From Nonomuraea rhodomycinica (GTDB lineage Bacteria; Actinomycetota; Actinomycetes; Streptosporangiales; Streptosporangiaceae), in assembly GCF_013363995.1 (NCBI RefSeq), contig NZ_JABWGO010000003.1:124001-188000 (forward strand): a stretch of 64,000 bases of DNA, read 5' to 3'. The notes under the pieces were generated by a model. That model was not told the origin of the DNA. It did not search any database and saw only the letters and a list, made by a program, of their open reading frames with translations. This document shows positions 57,035-64,000 of the stretch, piece by piece. The stretch's first letter is position 1, and each line of letters opens with the position of its first letter. Made by a program: the position numbers and the translations under genes.

Positions 57035-58801
57035 ATGAAGATAAGATCAACTGCGTCGGCGGTCGCGGTGACCGCCGCCCTCGCCCTGCTCGCCTCCGCG
57101 TGCGGTGGCGGCGGCGGTGGCTCCAAGAGCTCCACCGGCGGCGGCGACGCGGCGCCCGCCAGTCAGTACAACGCGGCGGTGACGCAGGTCGTCAACCCGT
57201 CGACGAAGACCGGCGGCACGCTCCGGATGGGCATGCCCGGTGACTTCGACTCGGTCGACCCGGGCGACATGTACTACGGCTACGCGTGGAACTTCGCCCG
57301 CTTCTACACGCGCGCGCTGACCATGTTCAAGCCGGTGCCGGGCGAGGAGGGCCTCCAGCTCGTCGGCGACCTCGCCGAGGACCTGGGCAAGCCCAGCGAC
57401 GGCGGCAAGACCTGGACGTACAAGCTGCGCGAGGGCGTCAAGTTCGAGGACGGCACCCCGGTGACGTCCAAGGACGTGAAGTACGCCGTGGCCCGCTCCC
57501 TGGACAAGGACATCCTGCCCAGCGGCCCCACCTACTTCAACGACTGGCTCGACACGGGCGACTACACCGGCCCGTACAAGATGAAGGGCAAGCTCGACGA
57601 CTGGAAGGGCATCGAGACGCCCGACGACCGGACGATCGTCTTCCACCTGAAGAAGGCGTACGGCGGTTTCGACTACTTCGCCATGCTCCCGCAGACGGCC
57701 CCCGTGCCCGAGGCCAAGGACACCGGCTCGAAGTACAAGGAGCACCCGGTCTCGACCGGCCCCTACATGTTCAAGGCGCACGAGCTCACCAAGCGCATCG
57801 AGCTCGTGAAGAACCCGAACTGGGACGCGGCGACCGACCCGAACCGCAAGCAGCTCAACGACTCCATCGAGGTGCTGCTCGGCCAGAACGAGGACGACCT
57901 CGACCAGCGCCTGCTGTCCGGCAAGATCGACGTCAAGGTCAACAGCACCGGCGTCGCGGCCAACGCCCGCAAGACGGTCCTGACCGACGACAAGGTCAAG
58001 CAGTACGCCGACTCGGCCCTGATCGACCGGACCTGGTTCACCAACATCAACGGTGACGTCAAGCCGTTCGACAACATCCACTGCCGCAAGGCGGTCCTCT
58101 ACGCGGCCGACCGCTCGGCCATCCAGGGCGCCTACGGCGGCCCCGACGCCGGTGGCGACGTCGCCCTGAGCCTCATGCCGCCGAAGATGACCGGCTACCA
58201 GAAGATCGACCCGTACGGCGTCGAGGCCAACCCGGCCGGCGACGTCGCGAAGGCCAAGGAGGAGCTGGCGGCCTGCGGCCAGCCCAACGGCTTCAGCACC
58301 ACCATCTCCTTCCGCAACGAGCGCGCCGCCGAGAAGCAGACCGCCGAGGCGCTGCAGCAGTCGCTCGGCCGCGTGGGCATCAAGCTGGACCTGAAGGGCT
58401 ACCCGCAGGGTGACTACTTCAAGCTGTACGCCGGCAAGCCCGACTTCGCCAAGAAGAACGGCCTGGGCCTCATGGTCTACGGCTGGGGCGCCGACTACCC
58501 CGAGGGCTTCGGCTTCTTCCAGCAGATCGTGGACAGCCGGGTCATCCGTCCCGCCGGTAACACCAACCTCGGCGTGAAGGACCCCAAGATCGACGAGCTG
58601 ATCGACCAGGCGGCGGCCGAGACGGACGCCACCAAGCGCGGCGCCATCTGGGCCCAGGTCGACAAGCAGGTCATGGACTCGGCCTTCATCCTGCCCTACG
58701 TGTGGGCGCACGGCCTGTTCTACCGGCCGCCCACACTGAAGAACGTCTTCGTCAGCCAGAACTGGGGCATGTACGAGTTCCTCACGCTGAGCACCCAGTA
58801 G
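57035..58801 (+). CDS. ABC transporter substrate-binding lipoprotein, family 5 (peptide/opine)
   Basis: A 588-residue DppA/OppA-type protein. A signal with the lipobox LLASAC, then a Gly/Ser linker, leads into GGTLRMGMPGDFDSVDPGDMYYG. Further family marks are WTYKLREGVKFEDGTPVTSKDVKYAVAR, HPVSTGPYMF and YGWGADYPEG. It captures peptides or related compounds outside the membrane for the importer. The exact ligand is not predictable. The ATG at 57035 gives a correct signal peptide. The frame upstream belongs to the preceding gene's shadow. Confidence 0.93.
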   Translation: MKIRSTASAVAVTAALALLASACGGGGGGSKSSTGGGDAAPASQYNAAVTQVVNPSTKTGGTLRMGMPGDFDSVDPGDMYYGYAWNFARFYTRALTMFKPVPGEEGLQLVGDLAEDLGKPSDGGKTWTYKLREGVKFEDGTPVTSKDVKYAVARSLDKDILPSGPTYFNDWLDTGDYTGPYKMKGKLDDWKGIETPDDRTIVFHLKKAYGGFDYFAMLPQTAPVPEAKDTGSKYKEHPVSTGPYMFKAHELTKRIELVKNPNWDAATDPNRKQLNDSIEVLLGQNEDDLDQRLLSGKIDVKVNSTGVAANARKTVLTDDKVKQYADSALIDRTWFTNINGDVKPFDNIHCRKAVLYAADRSAIQGAYGGPDAGGDVALSLMPPKMTGYQKIDPYGVEANPAGDVAKAKEELAACGQPNGFSTTISFRNERAAEKQTAEALQQSLGRVGIKLDLKGYPQGDYFKLYAGKPDFAKKNGLGLMVYGWGADYPEGFGFFQQIVDSRVIRPAGNTNLGVKDPKIDELIDQAAAETDATKRGAIWAQVDKQVMDSAFILPYVWAHGLFYRPPTLKNVFVSQNWGMYEFLTLSTQ

Positions 58802-58850
58802 CACCCGGCCGGCAGTCCCGCCGGAACGTCCGTCGAAAGCAGGTGAAGGC

Positions 58851-59909
58851 TTGGGCGGCCGGGCCCACAAGGCCCGGCCGCCGTGGCCGAGATCAGTGTT
58901 CACATACATTGTCAGACGGTTGATAGCGGCCGTCATGCTGCTCTTCGTGGTGAGCATCGCGACGTTCGCCATCTTCTTCCTCGTGCCTCGGCTCGCTGGC
59001 ATGTCTGCTGACGACCTCGCCTCCCGGTACGTGGGCAAGGCGGCCAACGCCCAGGTCATCCACGACACGGCCATCCGGCTCGGCTTCAACGACCCGGTCA
59101 TCGTGCAGTACGGGCGGTTCGTCAAGGGCATCTTCACCGGTGTCGACCGCAACTACGGCCCCGGCGTCGAGCACTGCCCGGCCCCCTGCCTGGGCTACTC
59201 GTACGTGACCCAGAACCCCGTCCTGCCCGACATCCTCAACCGGCTGCCCATCACGCTGTCACTGGCGCTCGGCGCGGCCGTCGTGTGGGTCATCTTCGGC
59301 GTGGCGACCGGCGTGGTCTCCGCGCTGCGGCGGGGCAGCTTCTTCGACCGCCTGTCCATGGGCATCGCCCTGGCCGGCGTCTCGCTGCCGATCTTCTTCA
59401 CCGGCATCGTGTCCCTGGCCATCTTCCGCGACCAGCTCGGCCTGGTCGGCGACGTGGCCGACTGGGTGCCGTTCTCCGAGGACCCGCTCACCTGGGCCAA
59501 CAACCTGATCCTGCCCTGGGTGACGCTGGCCTTCCTGTACGCGGCCGGCTACGCCCGGCTCACCCGCGCCGGCATGCTGGAGACGATGTCGGAGGACTAC
59601 ATCCGCACGGCCCGGGCCAAGGGCCTGGCCGAACGGGTCGTGGTGCTCAAGCACGGCCTGCGCGCCACGCTCACGCCCGTGCTCACGATGTTCGGCCTCG
59701 ACCTCGGACTGCTGCTCGGCGGCGCGGTGCTCACCGAGAGCACGTTCTCGCTGCCCGGCATCGGCAAGTACGCCGTCGACGCCATCAGCAACAACGACCT
59801 CCCCCAGGTGATGGGCGTCACGCTGATCGCGGCGGCCTTCATCATCCTGGCCAACCTGATCGTCGACCTGCTCTACGCGGTCGTCGACCCGAGGGTGAGG
59901 CTGGCGTGA
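58851..59909 (+). CDS. Peptide ABC transporter permease (DppB/OppB type)
   Basis: Up to 352 residues with six helices. The family N-terminus is [19 protein letters not shown] large periplasmic loop contains cysteines ([10 protein letters not shown]), and the EAA loop is [29 protein letters not shown]. Start choice is open. TTG at 58851 has the strong AGGTGAAGG, whereas GTG at 58896 gives the usual N-terminus but a weak site. Its stop overlaps the first ATPase start (GTGA). Confidence 0.92.
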   Translation: MGGRAHKARPPWPRSVFTYIVRRLIAAVMLLFVVSIATFAIFFLVPRLAGMSADDLASRYVGKAANAQVIHDTAIRLGFNDPVIVQYGRFVKGIFTGVDRNYGPGVEHCPAPCLGYSYVTQNPVLPDILNRLPITLSLALGAAVVWVIFGVATGVVSALRRGSFFDRLSMGIALAGVSLPIFFTGIVSLAIFRDQLGLVGDVADWVPFSEDPLTWANNLILPWVTLAFLYAAGYARLTRAGMLETMSEDYIRTARAKGLAERVVVLKHGLRATLTPVLTMFGLDLGLLLGGAVLTESTFSLPGIGKYAVDAISNNDLPQVMGVTLIAAAFIILANLIVDLLYAVVDPRVRLA

Positions 59910-60934
59910 GCCCCTTTCTCGACGTCAAAGACCTGAAGATCCACTTCCCGACCGACGACGGCCTGGTCAGGTCCGTGGACGGCGTGACCTTCAGCCTCGA
60001 ACGCGGCAAGACGCTGGGCATCGTCGGCGAGTCCGGCTCCGGCAAGTCGGTCACCAGCCTGGGCATCCTCGGCCTGCACAAGGGCCGCGGCGCGAACATC
60101 TCCGGCGAGATCTGGCTCGACGGGGAGGAGCTCGTCGGCGCCTCGCAGGAGCACGTGCGCGGCCTGCGCGGCAAGAAGATGGCGATGATCTTCCAGGACC
60201 CGCTGTCGGCGATGCACCCCTTCTACACCGTCGGCGACCAGATCATCGAGGCCTACCGCATCCACAACAAGGTCTCCAAGGCCGTGGCGAAGAAGCACGC
60301 GATCGACATGCTGGGTCGCGTCGGCATCCCCGAGCCCGGCCGCCGCGTCGACTCCTACCCGCACGAGTTCTCCGGCGGCATGCGCCAGCGCGCCATGATC
60401 GCCATGGCGCTGTCGTGCGACCCCGAGCTGCTCATCGCCGACGAGCCGACCACCGCGCTCGACGTCACCGTGCAGGCCCAGATCCTCGACCTCATGCGCG
60501 ACCTGCAGCGCGAGTTCGACTCCGCGCTCATCATCATCACCCACGACCTGGGCGTGGTCGCCGAGCTGTCCGACGACATCCTCGTCATGTACGGCGGCAA
60601 GTGCATCGAGTACGGCTCGGCCGACGACATCTTCTACCGTCCCGAGCACCCCTACACCTGGGGTCTCCTGGGGTCGATGCCCCGTCTCGACCGCGAGCCC
60701 ACCGAACGGCTCCTCCCGATCAAGGGCAGCCCGCCGTCGCTCATCAACGTGCCGCCCGGCTGCGCCTTCCACCCGCGCTGCCCGTACGCCGAGCGCACCG
60801 GCGACAAGGCCCGCACCGTGGCGCCCGCGCTCGCCGAGACCGAGGGCGGCCACCTGGTGCGCTGCCACATGAGCCCGGCCGAGCGGCGCGCCCTGTGGGA
60901 GAACGAGATCAAGCCAGCGCTGGAGACCCCGTGA
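59906..60934 (+). CDS. Peptide ABC transporter ATP-binding protein (DppD/OppD type)
   Basis: A 342-residue ATPase. Walker A is GESGSGKS at 41-48. The Q-loop is MIFQDP, the signature SGGMRQR, Walker B LLIADEPT and the H-loop ITHD. The C-terminal oligopeptide-importer extension carries cysteines ([13 protein letters not shown]...VRCH). It works with the DppF-type ATPase and the two permeases. The GTG start overlaps the dppB stop, and its stop overlaps the next start. Confidence 0.95.
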   Translation: MSPFLDVKDLKIHFPTDDGLVRSVDGVTFSLERGKTLGIVGESGSGKSVTSLGILGLHKGRGANISGEIWLDGEELVGASQEHVRGLRGKKMAMIFQDPLSAMHPFYTVGDQIIEAYRIHNKVSKAVAKKHAIDMLGRVGIPEPGRRVDSYPHEFSGGMRQRAMIAMALSCDPELLIADEPTTALDVTVQAQILDLMRDLQREFDSALIIITHDLGVVAELSDDILVMYGGKCIEYGSADDIFYRPEHPYTWGLLGSMPRLDREPTERLLPIKGSPPSLINVPPGCAFHPRCPYAERTGDKARTVAPALAETEGGHLVRCHMSPAERRALWENEIKPALETP

Positions 60935-62016
60935 CCGAGCCACAGACCCAGCCCGCGACGCAGGACGCGACCCAGCCCGCCCGGCAGGGCGAGCCGCTGC
61001 TGTCCGTCCGCGACATGGAGAAGCACTTCCCCGTCACCAAGGGCCTGTTCCAGCGCCAGGTCGGCGCCGTCAAGGCCGTCGACGGCATCAGCTTCGACGT
61101 CTACAAGGGCGAGACGCTCGGCCTGGTGGGGGAGTCCGGCTGCGGCAAGTCCACCACCGGCCGGCTGGTCACGCGGCTGCTGGAGCCCACGGGCGGCCAG
61201 GTCATGTTCGAGGGCCGCGACATCACGCACATGAGCCAGGGCCGGTTGCGGCCGCTCCGGCGCGACATGCAGATGATCTTCCAGGACCCGTACTCGTCGC
61301 TGAACCCCCGCCACACGGTCGGCGCCATCGTCGGCGCGCCGTTCCGCATCCAGGGCGTCCAGACCGAGCACGGCGTCAAGAAGGCCGTCCAGGACCTCCT
61401 CGAACTCGTCGGGCTCAACCCCGAGCACTACAACCGCTACCCGCACGAGTTCTCCGGCGGCCAGCGGCAGCGCATCGGCATCGCCCGCACGCTCGCGCTC
61501 AAGCCCAAGCTCATCATCGCCGACGAGCCGGTCTCGGCGCTCGACGTCTCCATCCAGGCGCAGGTGGTCAACCTGCTGGAGGACCTGCAGAACGAGCTCG
61601 ACCTCACCTACGTGGTGATCGCGCACGACCTGTCGGTGGTCCGCCACATCAGCGACCGCGTGGCCGTCATGTACCTGGGCAAGATCGTCGAGATCGCCGA
61701 CCGCAAGAGCCTGTACGCGACGCCCATGCACCCGTACACCAACGCCCTGCTGTCGGCCGTCCCGGTGCCCGACCCCCGGGGCCGCGCCGGGCGCGAGCGC
61801 ATCCGCCTCACCGGCGACGTGCCGAGCCCGCTCAACCCGCCGCCCGCCTGCCGCTTCCACACCCGCTGCTGGAAGGCGCAGGAGATCTGCAAGAAGGTCG
61901 AGCCGCCGCTGGCGGAGCTGGCGAGCGGCCACCGCGTCGCCTGCCACTTCCCGGAGAACGCCCCCGGCACCCCGGACGTGCCGGCGGCCGGCAAGGACGA
62001 GCCGGTCACCGCCTGA
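60931..62016 (+). CDS. Peptide ABC transporter ATP-binding protein (DppF/OppF type)
   Basis: A 361-residue ATPase. A Gln/Thr-rich N-terminus is followed by GESGCGKST (Walker A), the Q-loop [13 protein letters not shown], the signature SGGQRQR and Walker [13 protein letters not shown]. The C-terminus has the cysteine-containing extension ([19 protein letters not shown]). It starts by GTGA overlap and is the last gene of the importer operon, 6 bases before a strong hairpin terminator. Confidence 0.95.
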   Translation: MTEPQTQPATQDATQPARQGEPLLSVRDMEKHFPVTKGLFQRQVGAVKAVDGISFDVYKGETLGLVGESGCGKSTTGRLVTRLLEPTGGQVMFEGRDITHMSQGRLRPLRRDMQMIFQDPYSSLNPRHTVGAIVGAPFRIQGVQTEHGVKKAVQDLLELVGLNPEHYNRYPHEFSGGQRQRIGIARTLALKPKLIIADEPVSALDVSIQAQVVNLLEDLQNELDLTYVVIAHDLSVVRHISDRVAVMYLGKIVEIADRKSLYATPMHPYTNALLSAVPVPDPRGRAGRERIRLTGDVPSPLNPPPACRFHTRCWKAQEICKKVEPPLAELASGHRVACHFPENAPGTPDVPAAGKDEPVTA

Positions 62017-62022
62017 CCCACC

Positions 62023-62059
62023 GACAGCCCGCCTCCGGCAAGCCCGGGGGCGGGCTGTC
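62023..62059 (+). terminator. Terminator of the peptide importer operon
   Basis: GACAGCCCGCC and GGCGGGCTGTC form a perfect 11-bp stem with a 15-base loop, 6 bases after the last stop codon. Confidence 0.75.
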
Positions 62060-62060
62060 G

Positions 62061-62158
62061 CATGCCGTCAGCCGGCCTCACGTGCCGTCAGCCGGCCTCA
62101 CGTGCCGTCAGTCGGCCTCACGTGCCGTCAGTCGGCCTCGCGTGCGGTCAGCCGGCCG
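62061..62158. repeat. Five-copy 20-bp tandem repeat between convergent operons
   Basis: Units start at 62061, 62081, 62101, 62121 and 62141. The core is CGTGCCGTCAGYCGGCCT, with one or two changes per unit. Junctions of three units form CACGTG. The exact 20-base period is close to two helix turns. Confidence 0.9.
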
Positions 62159-62170
62159 GAAGCCGGACAG

Positions 62171-62854
62171 TCAGGACAACGCGCCGGGAGTGATCAGCCC
62201 CGTCTCGTACGCCAGCACCACGGCCTGCACCCGGTCGCGCAGCCCGAGCTTGGTCAGCACGTTGCCCACGTGCGTCTTGACCGTGGTCTCGCTCACCACG
62301 AGCTTGGCCGCGATCTCCGCGTTGGACATGCCCTTGGCGATCAGCCGCAGCACCTCCAGCTCCCGCTCGGTCAGCCGGTCCAGCCGCGCCGGGGCGGGCT
62401 GCTCGTAGGCCGCCGGCAGCCGCGCCGCGAACCGGTCCAGCAGACGCCGGGTCACGCTGGGCGCCACGATCGCGTCGCCCGCCGCCACCACCCGGATCGC
62501 CTGCACCAGCTCGTCCGGCGGCACGTCCTTCAACAGGAAGCCCGACGCCCCCGCCCGCAGCGCCTCCACGATGTACTCGTCCAGGTCGAACGTCGTCAGC
62601 ACCAGCACCTTCGGCACGTGCGACCCCGGAGCCGCCTCCCGCACGATCCGGCGGGTCGCCTCGATGCCGTCGACACCAGGCATGCGGATGTCCATGAGGA
62701 CCACGTCCGGCAGCAGGGCCCGGGTCTGCTCCTGGGCGTCCTTGCCGTCGCCGGCCTGCCCCACCACCGTGATGTCCGGCTCGGCCTCGAGGATCAGGCG
62801 GAACCCCGTGCGCAGCAGCGGCTGGTCGTCCACCAGCAGCACCCTGATCGTCAT
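62171..62854 (-). CDS. NarL/LuxR-family response regulator
   Basis: A 227-residue two-component regulator. The receiver acidic pair is D9/D10 (LLVDDQ), the phosphorylated D55 is in VVLMDIRMPG, and the conserved Thr and Lys are in VLTTFD and FLLKD. The C-terminal LuxR HTH is LTERELEVLRLIAKGMSNAEIAAKLVVSETTVKTHV. The ATG overlaps the stop of the histidine kinase gene (62851-62854), so the pair is coupled. Target genes are unknown. Confidence 0.94.
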   Translation of the reverse strand: MTIRVLLVDDQPLLRTGFRLILEAEPDITVVGQAGDGKDAQEQTRALLPDVVLMDIRMPGVDGIEATRRIVREAAPGSHVPKVLVLTTFDLDEYIVEALRAGASGFLLKDVPPDELVQAIRVVAAGDAIVAPSVTRRLLDRFAARLPAAYEQPAPARLDRLTERELEVLRLIAKGMSNAEIAAKLVVSETTVKTHVGNVLTKLGLRDRVQAVVLAYETGLITPGALS

Positions 62855-64000
62855 TGTCCGTCCTTCAGCGGGAACCTCGCCCGCACCTCGAAACCGCCCC
62901 CCGGCCTCGGGCCGATGCTGAGAATTCCACCATAGAGCGCGACACGCTCGCGAATCCCCACCAATCCATGCCCCCTGCCCGCCCGCGTCTCCGCCTCCAT
63001 GACCCCGGCGTCGTCGTCGCCGTTCCCGTCGTCGCCGTTCCGGCCGGCGCTGTTCCGGTCGGCACCGCCGTCGTGCGGGCCGCGCCCGTCGTCCTCGACG
63101 CGGACGTCCAGCTCGTGCGGCTCGTAGCGCACCGTCACCCGCGCCGTCGCGCCCGCCCCCGCGTGCCGCAGCGCGTTCGTCAGCCCCTCCTGGACCAGCC
63201 GGTACGCCGCCAGGTCCACGCCCGCCGGCACCGCCCCCGGCACGCCCTCCACCGTGAGCCCCGTCGCCAGCCCCGCCTCCCGCATCTGCTCCACCAGCGC
63301 CGGCAGGTCCCGCGTGCCCGGCTGCGGCCCCAGCTCGGCCCGCGCGCCCGCCCGCAGCACCCCGACGATGTTCCGCATCTCGGTCAGCGCCATCCGCCCG
63401 GTCTCCTCGATCGCCGTCAGCGCCTCGCCCGCCAGGCCGGGATCCGAGGCCAGCACCCGGCGCGCCGCCGACGCCTGGACGGTCATCACGCTCACGTGGT
63501 GGGCGACCACGTCGTGCAGCTCACGCGCGATCCGGGAGCGCTCCTCGGCCCGGGCCGCCCGCCGGTCGGCCGCGCGCGCCCGCTCCAGGCGCGCCGCCCG
63601 GTCCCTCAGCTCCTCCATGTACGCGCGGCGCAGCCGCAGGCTCCGCCCCACGCCCCACACCGCCACCAGCGCCACGACCACCACGAGGTGGTCGCTCCAG
63701 GCCACCGGCGCGCCGGCCCCCGCCGCCGCGGACGCCGCGTACAGCGCCAGCGCCAGCGCCAGAGCGCCCAGCGCCACCGCCAGCCCCCGATAGGCGGCCA
63801 CCGAGTACAGCATCACCAGCCCGGCCGCCCCCGTCAGGCCCGTGCCGTACCCGAGGCCCTCCAGCGCCGTCTCGGGCACCAGGGCCGCGCACAGGCCGGT
63901 CAGCGGCCACCGCCGGCGCACCGCGACGGGCACGCACGCCAGCAGCACCAGCACGACGCCCAGCGCGTCCGGCTCCCGCAGCCCCTGCACCGGCACGCCG
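62851..64000 (-). CDS. Sensor histidine kinase (HisKA_3), 5' partial
   Basis: At least 381 residues are visible; the frame stays open to the window end, so the N-terminus may be missing. Several hydrophobic helices come first, then a coiled region (YMEELRDRAARLERARAADRRAA). The HisKA_3 dimerisation box has the phospho-acceptor histidine in RSRIARELHDVVAHHVSVM. A HATPase domain follows (LVQEGLTNALRHA; VEDDGRGPHDG; GHGLVGIRERVALYGG). An Asp/Gly/Asn-rich insertion (DRNSAGRNGDDGNGDDDAG) splits the ATPase domain. It is the partner of the response regulator next to it. Confidence 0.92.
   Translation of the reverse strand, partial: GVPVQGLREPDALGVVLVLLACVPVAVRRRWPLTGLCAALVPETALEGLGYGTGLTGAAGLVMLYSVAAYRGLAVALGALALALALYAASAAAGAGAPVAWSDHLVVVVALVAVWGVGRSLRLRRAYMEELRDRAARLERARAADRRAARAEERSRIARELHDVVAHHVSVMTVQASAARRVLASDPGLAGEALTAIEETGRMALTEMRNIVGVLRAGARAELGPQPGTRDLPALVEQMREAGLATGLTVEGVPGAVPAGVDLAAYRLVQEGLTNALRHAGAGATARVTVRYEPHELDVRVEDDGRGPHDGGADRNSAGRNGDDGNGDDDAGVMEAETRAGRGHGLVGIRERVALYGGILSIGPRPGGGFEVRARFPLKDGQ

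Noticed and set aside
62061..62158. Tandem repeats considered as a CRISPR array
   Set aside because: There are no unique spacers: the 20-bp units abut directly. No cas genes are nearby.

Overview
The window is one high-GC actinobacterial chromosome segment (most codons end in G or C; many GTG starts; many ATGA/GTGA stop-start overlaps). The gene set suggests Streptosporangiales, for example a Nonomuraea-like organism. This rests on mycothiol ligase mshC with its conserved neighbours, a WhiB regulator, dodecin, an InhA-type enoyl reductase, DUF3099/DUF3090/DUF4916 proteins and an NnaR-like regulator. No rRNA, tRNA, phage, transposase or CRISPR was seen. Both ends are cut inside genes.

Layout. 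0-9.9 kb: a cut MocR-type regulator, TRIC channel, POT peptide transporter, FadD, two related secreted proteins, and a coupled P-loop ATPase/degenerate NUDIX pair. 8.8-14.3 kb: an arabinoside locus with a LacI-type regulator, a GH51 arabinofuranosidase and a sugar ABC importer. It shares a near-palindromic operator at three promoters, but its second permease is truncated. 14.3-18.1 kb: GDPD phosphodiesterase, lipoprotein, RtcB, GNAT. 18.3-22.1 kb: moaA, mobA and a DUF6457 gene (molybdenum cofactor), interrupted by a proline-dehydrogenase-like gene plus a LysE exporter. 22.1-22.4 kb: a gene-free stretch with three evenly spaced hairpins, all carrying the same C-rich loop on the minus strand, probably a 6C-like small RNA. 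22.4-30 kb: DUF3099, dodecin, tldE/tldD, fabG-inhA, a surface protein, an aldo/keto reductase. 29.9-33.8 kb: the conserved phosphatase-DUF3090-SCO1664-like-mshC block.

34.4-45.4 kb is a glycan island built on nucleotide-activated heptose. A ten-gene minus-strand operon, mostly with overlapping genes, holds a NodU-type carbamoyltransferase, five sugar-transfer or sugar-modifying enzymes, gmhA, hldE, an SDR and a UDP-glucuronate-decarboxylase-like epimerase. gmhB and another glycosyltransferase diverge from it. hldE is split by an apparent one-base frameshift. 45.4-49.3 kb: a WhiB regulator overlapping a peptide deformylase tail to tail, an NnaR-like uroporphyrinogen-III-synthase/winged-helix regulator coupled to a CbiX-type chelatase, and a TetR-like protein without a recognisable HTH. 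49.5-55.7 kb: PAC2, metH with a possible small leader ORF, a HAD phosphatase and a small membrane protein. 56-62 kb: a complete Dpp/Opp-type peptide importer, a terminator and a five-copy 20-bp tandem repeat. 62.2-64 kb: a NarL-type response regulator and its histidine kinase, cut by the window end.
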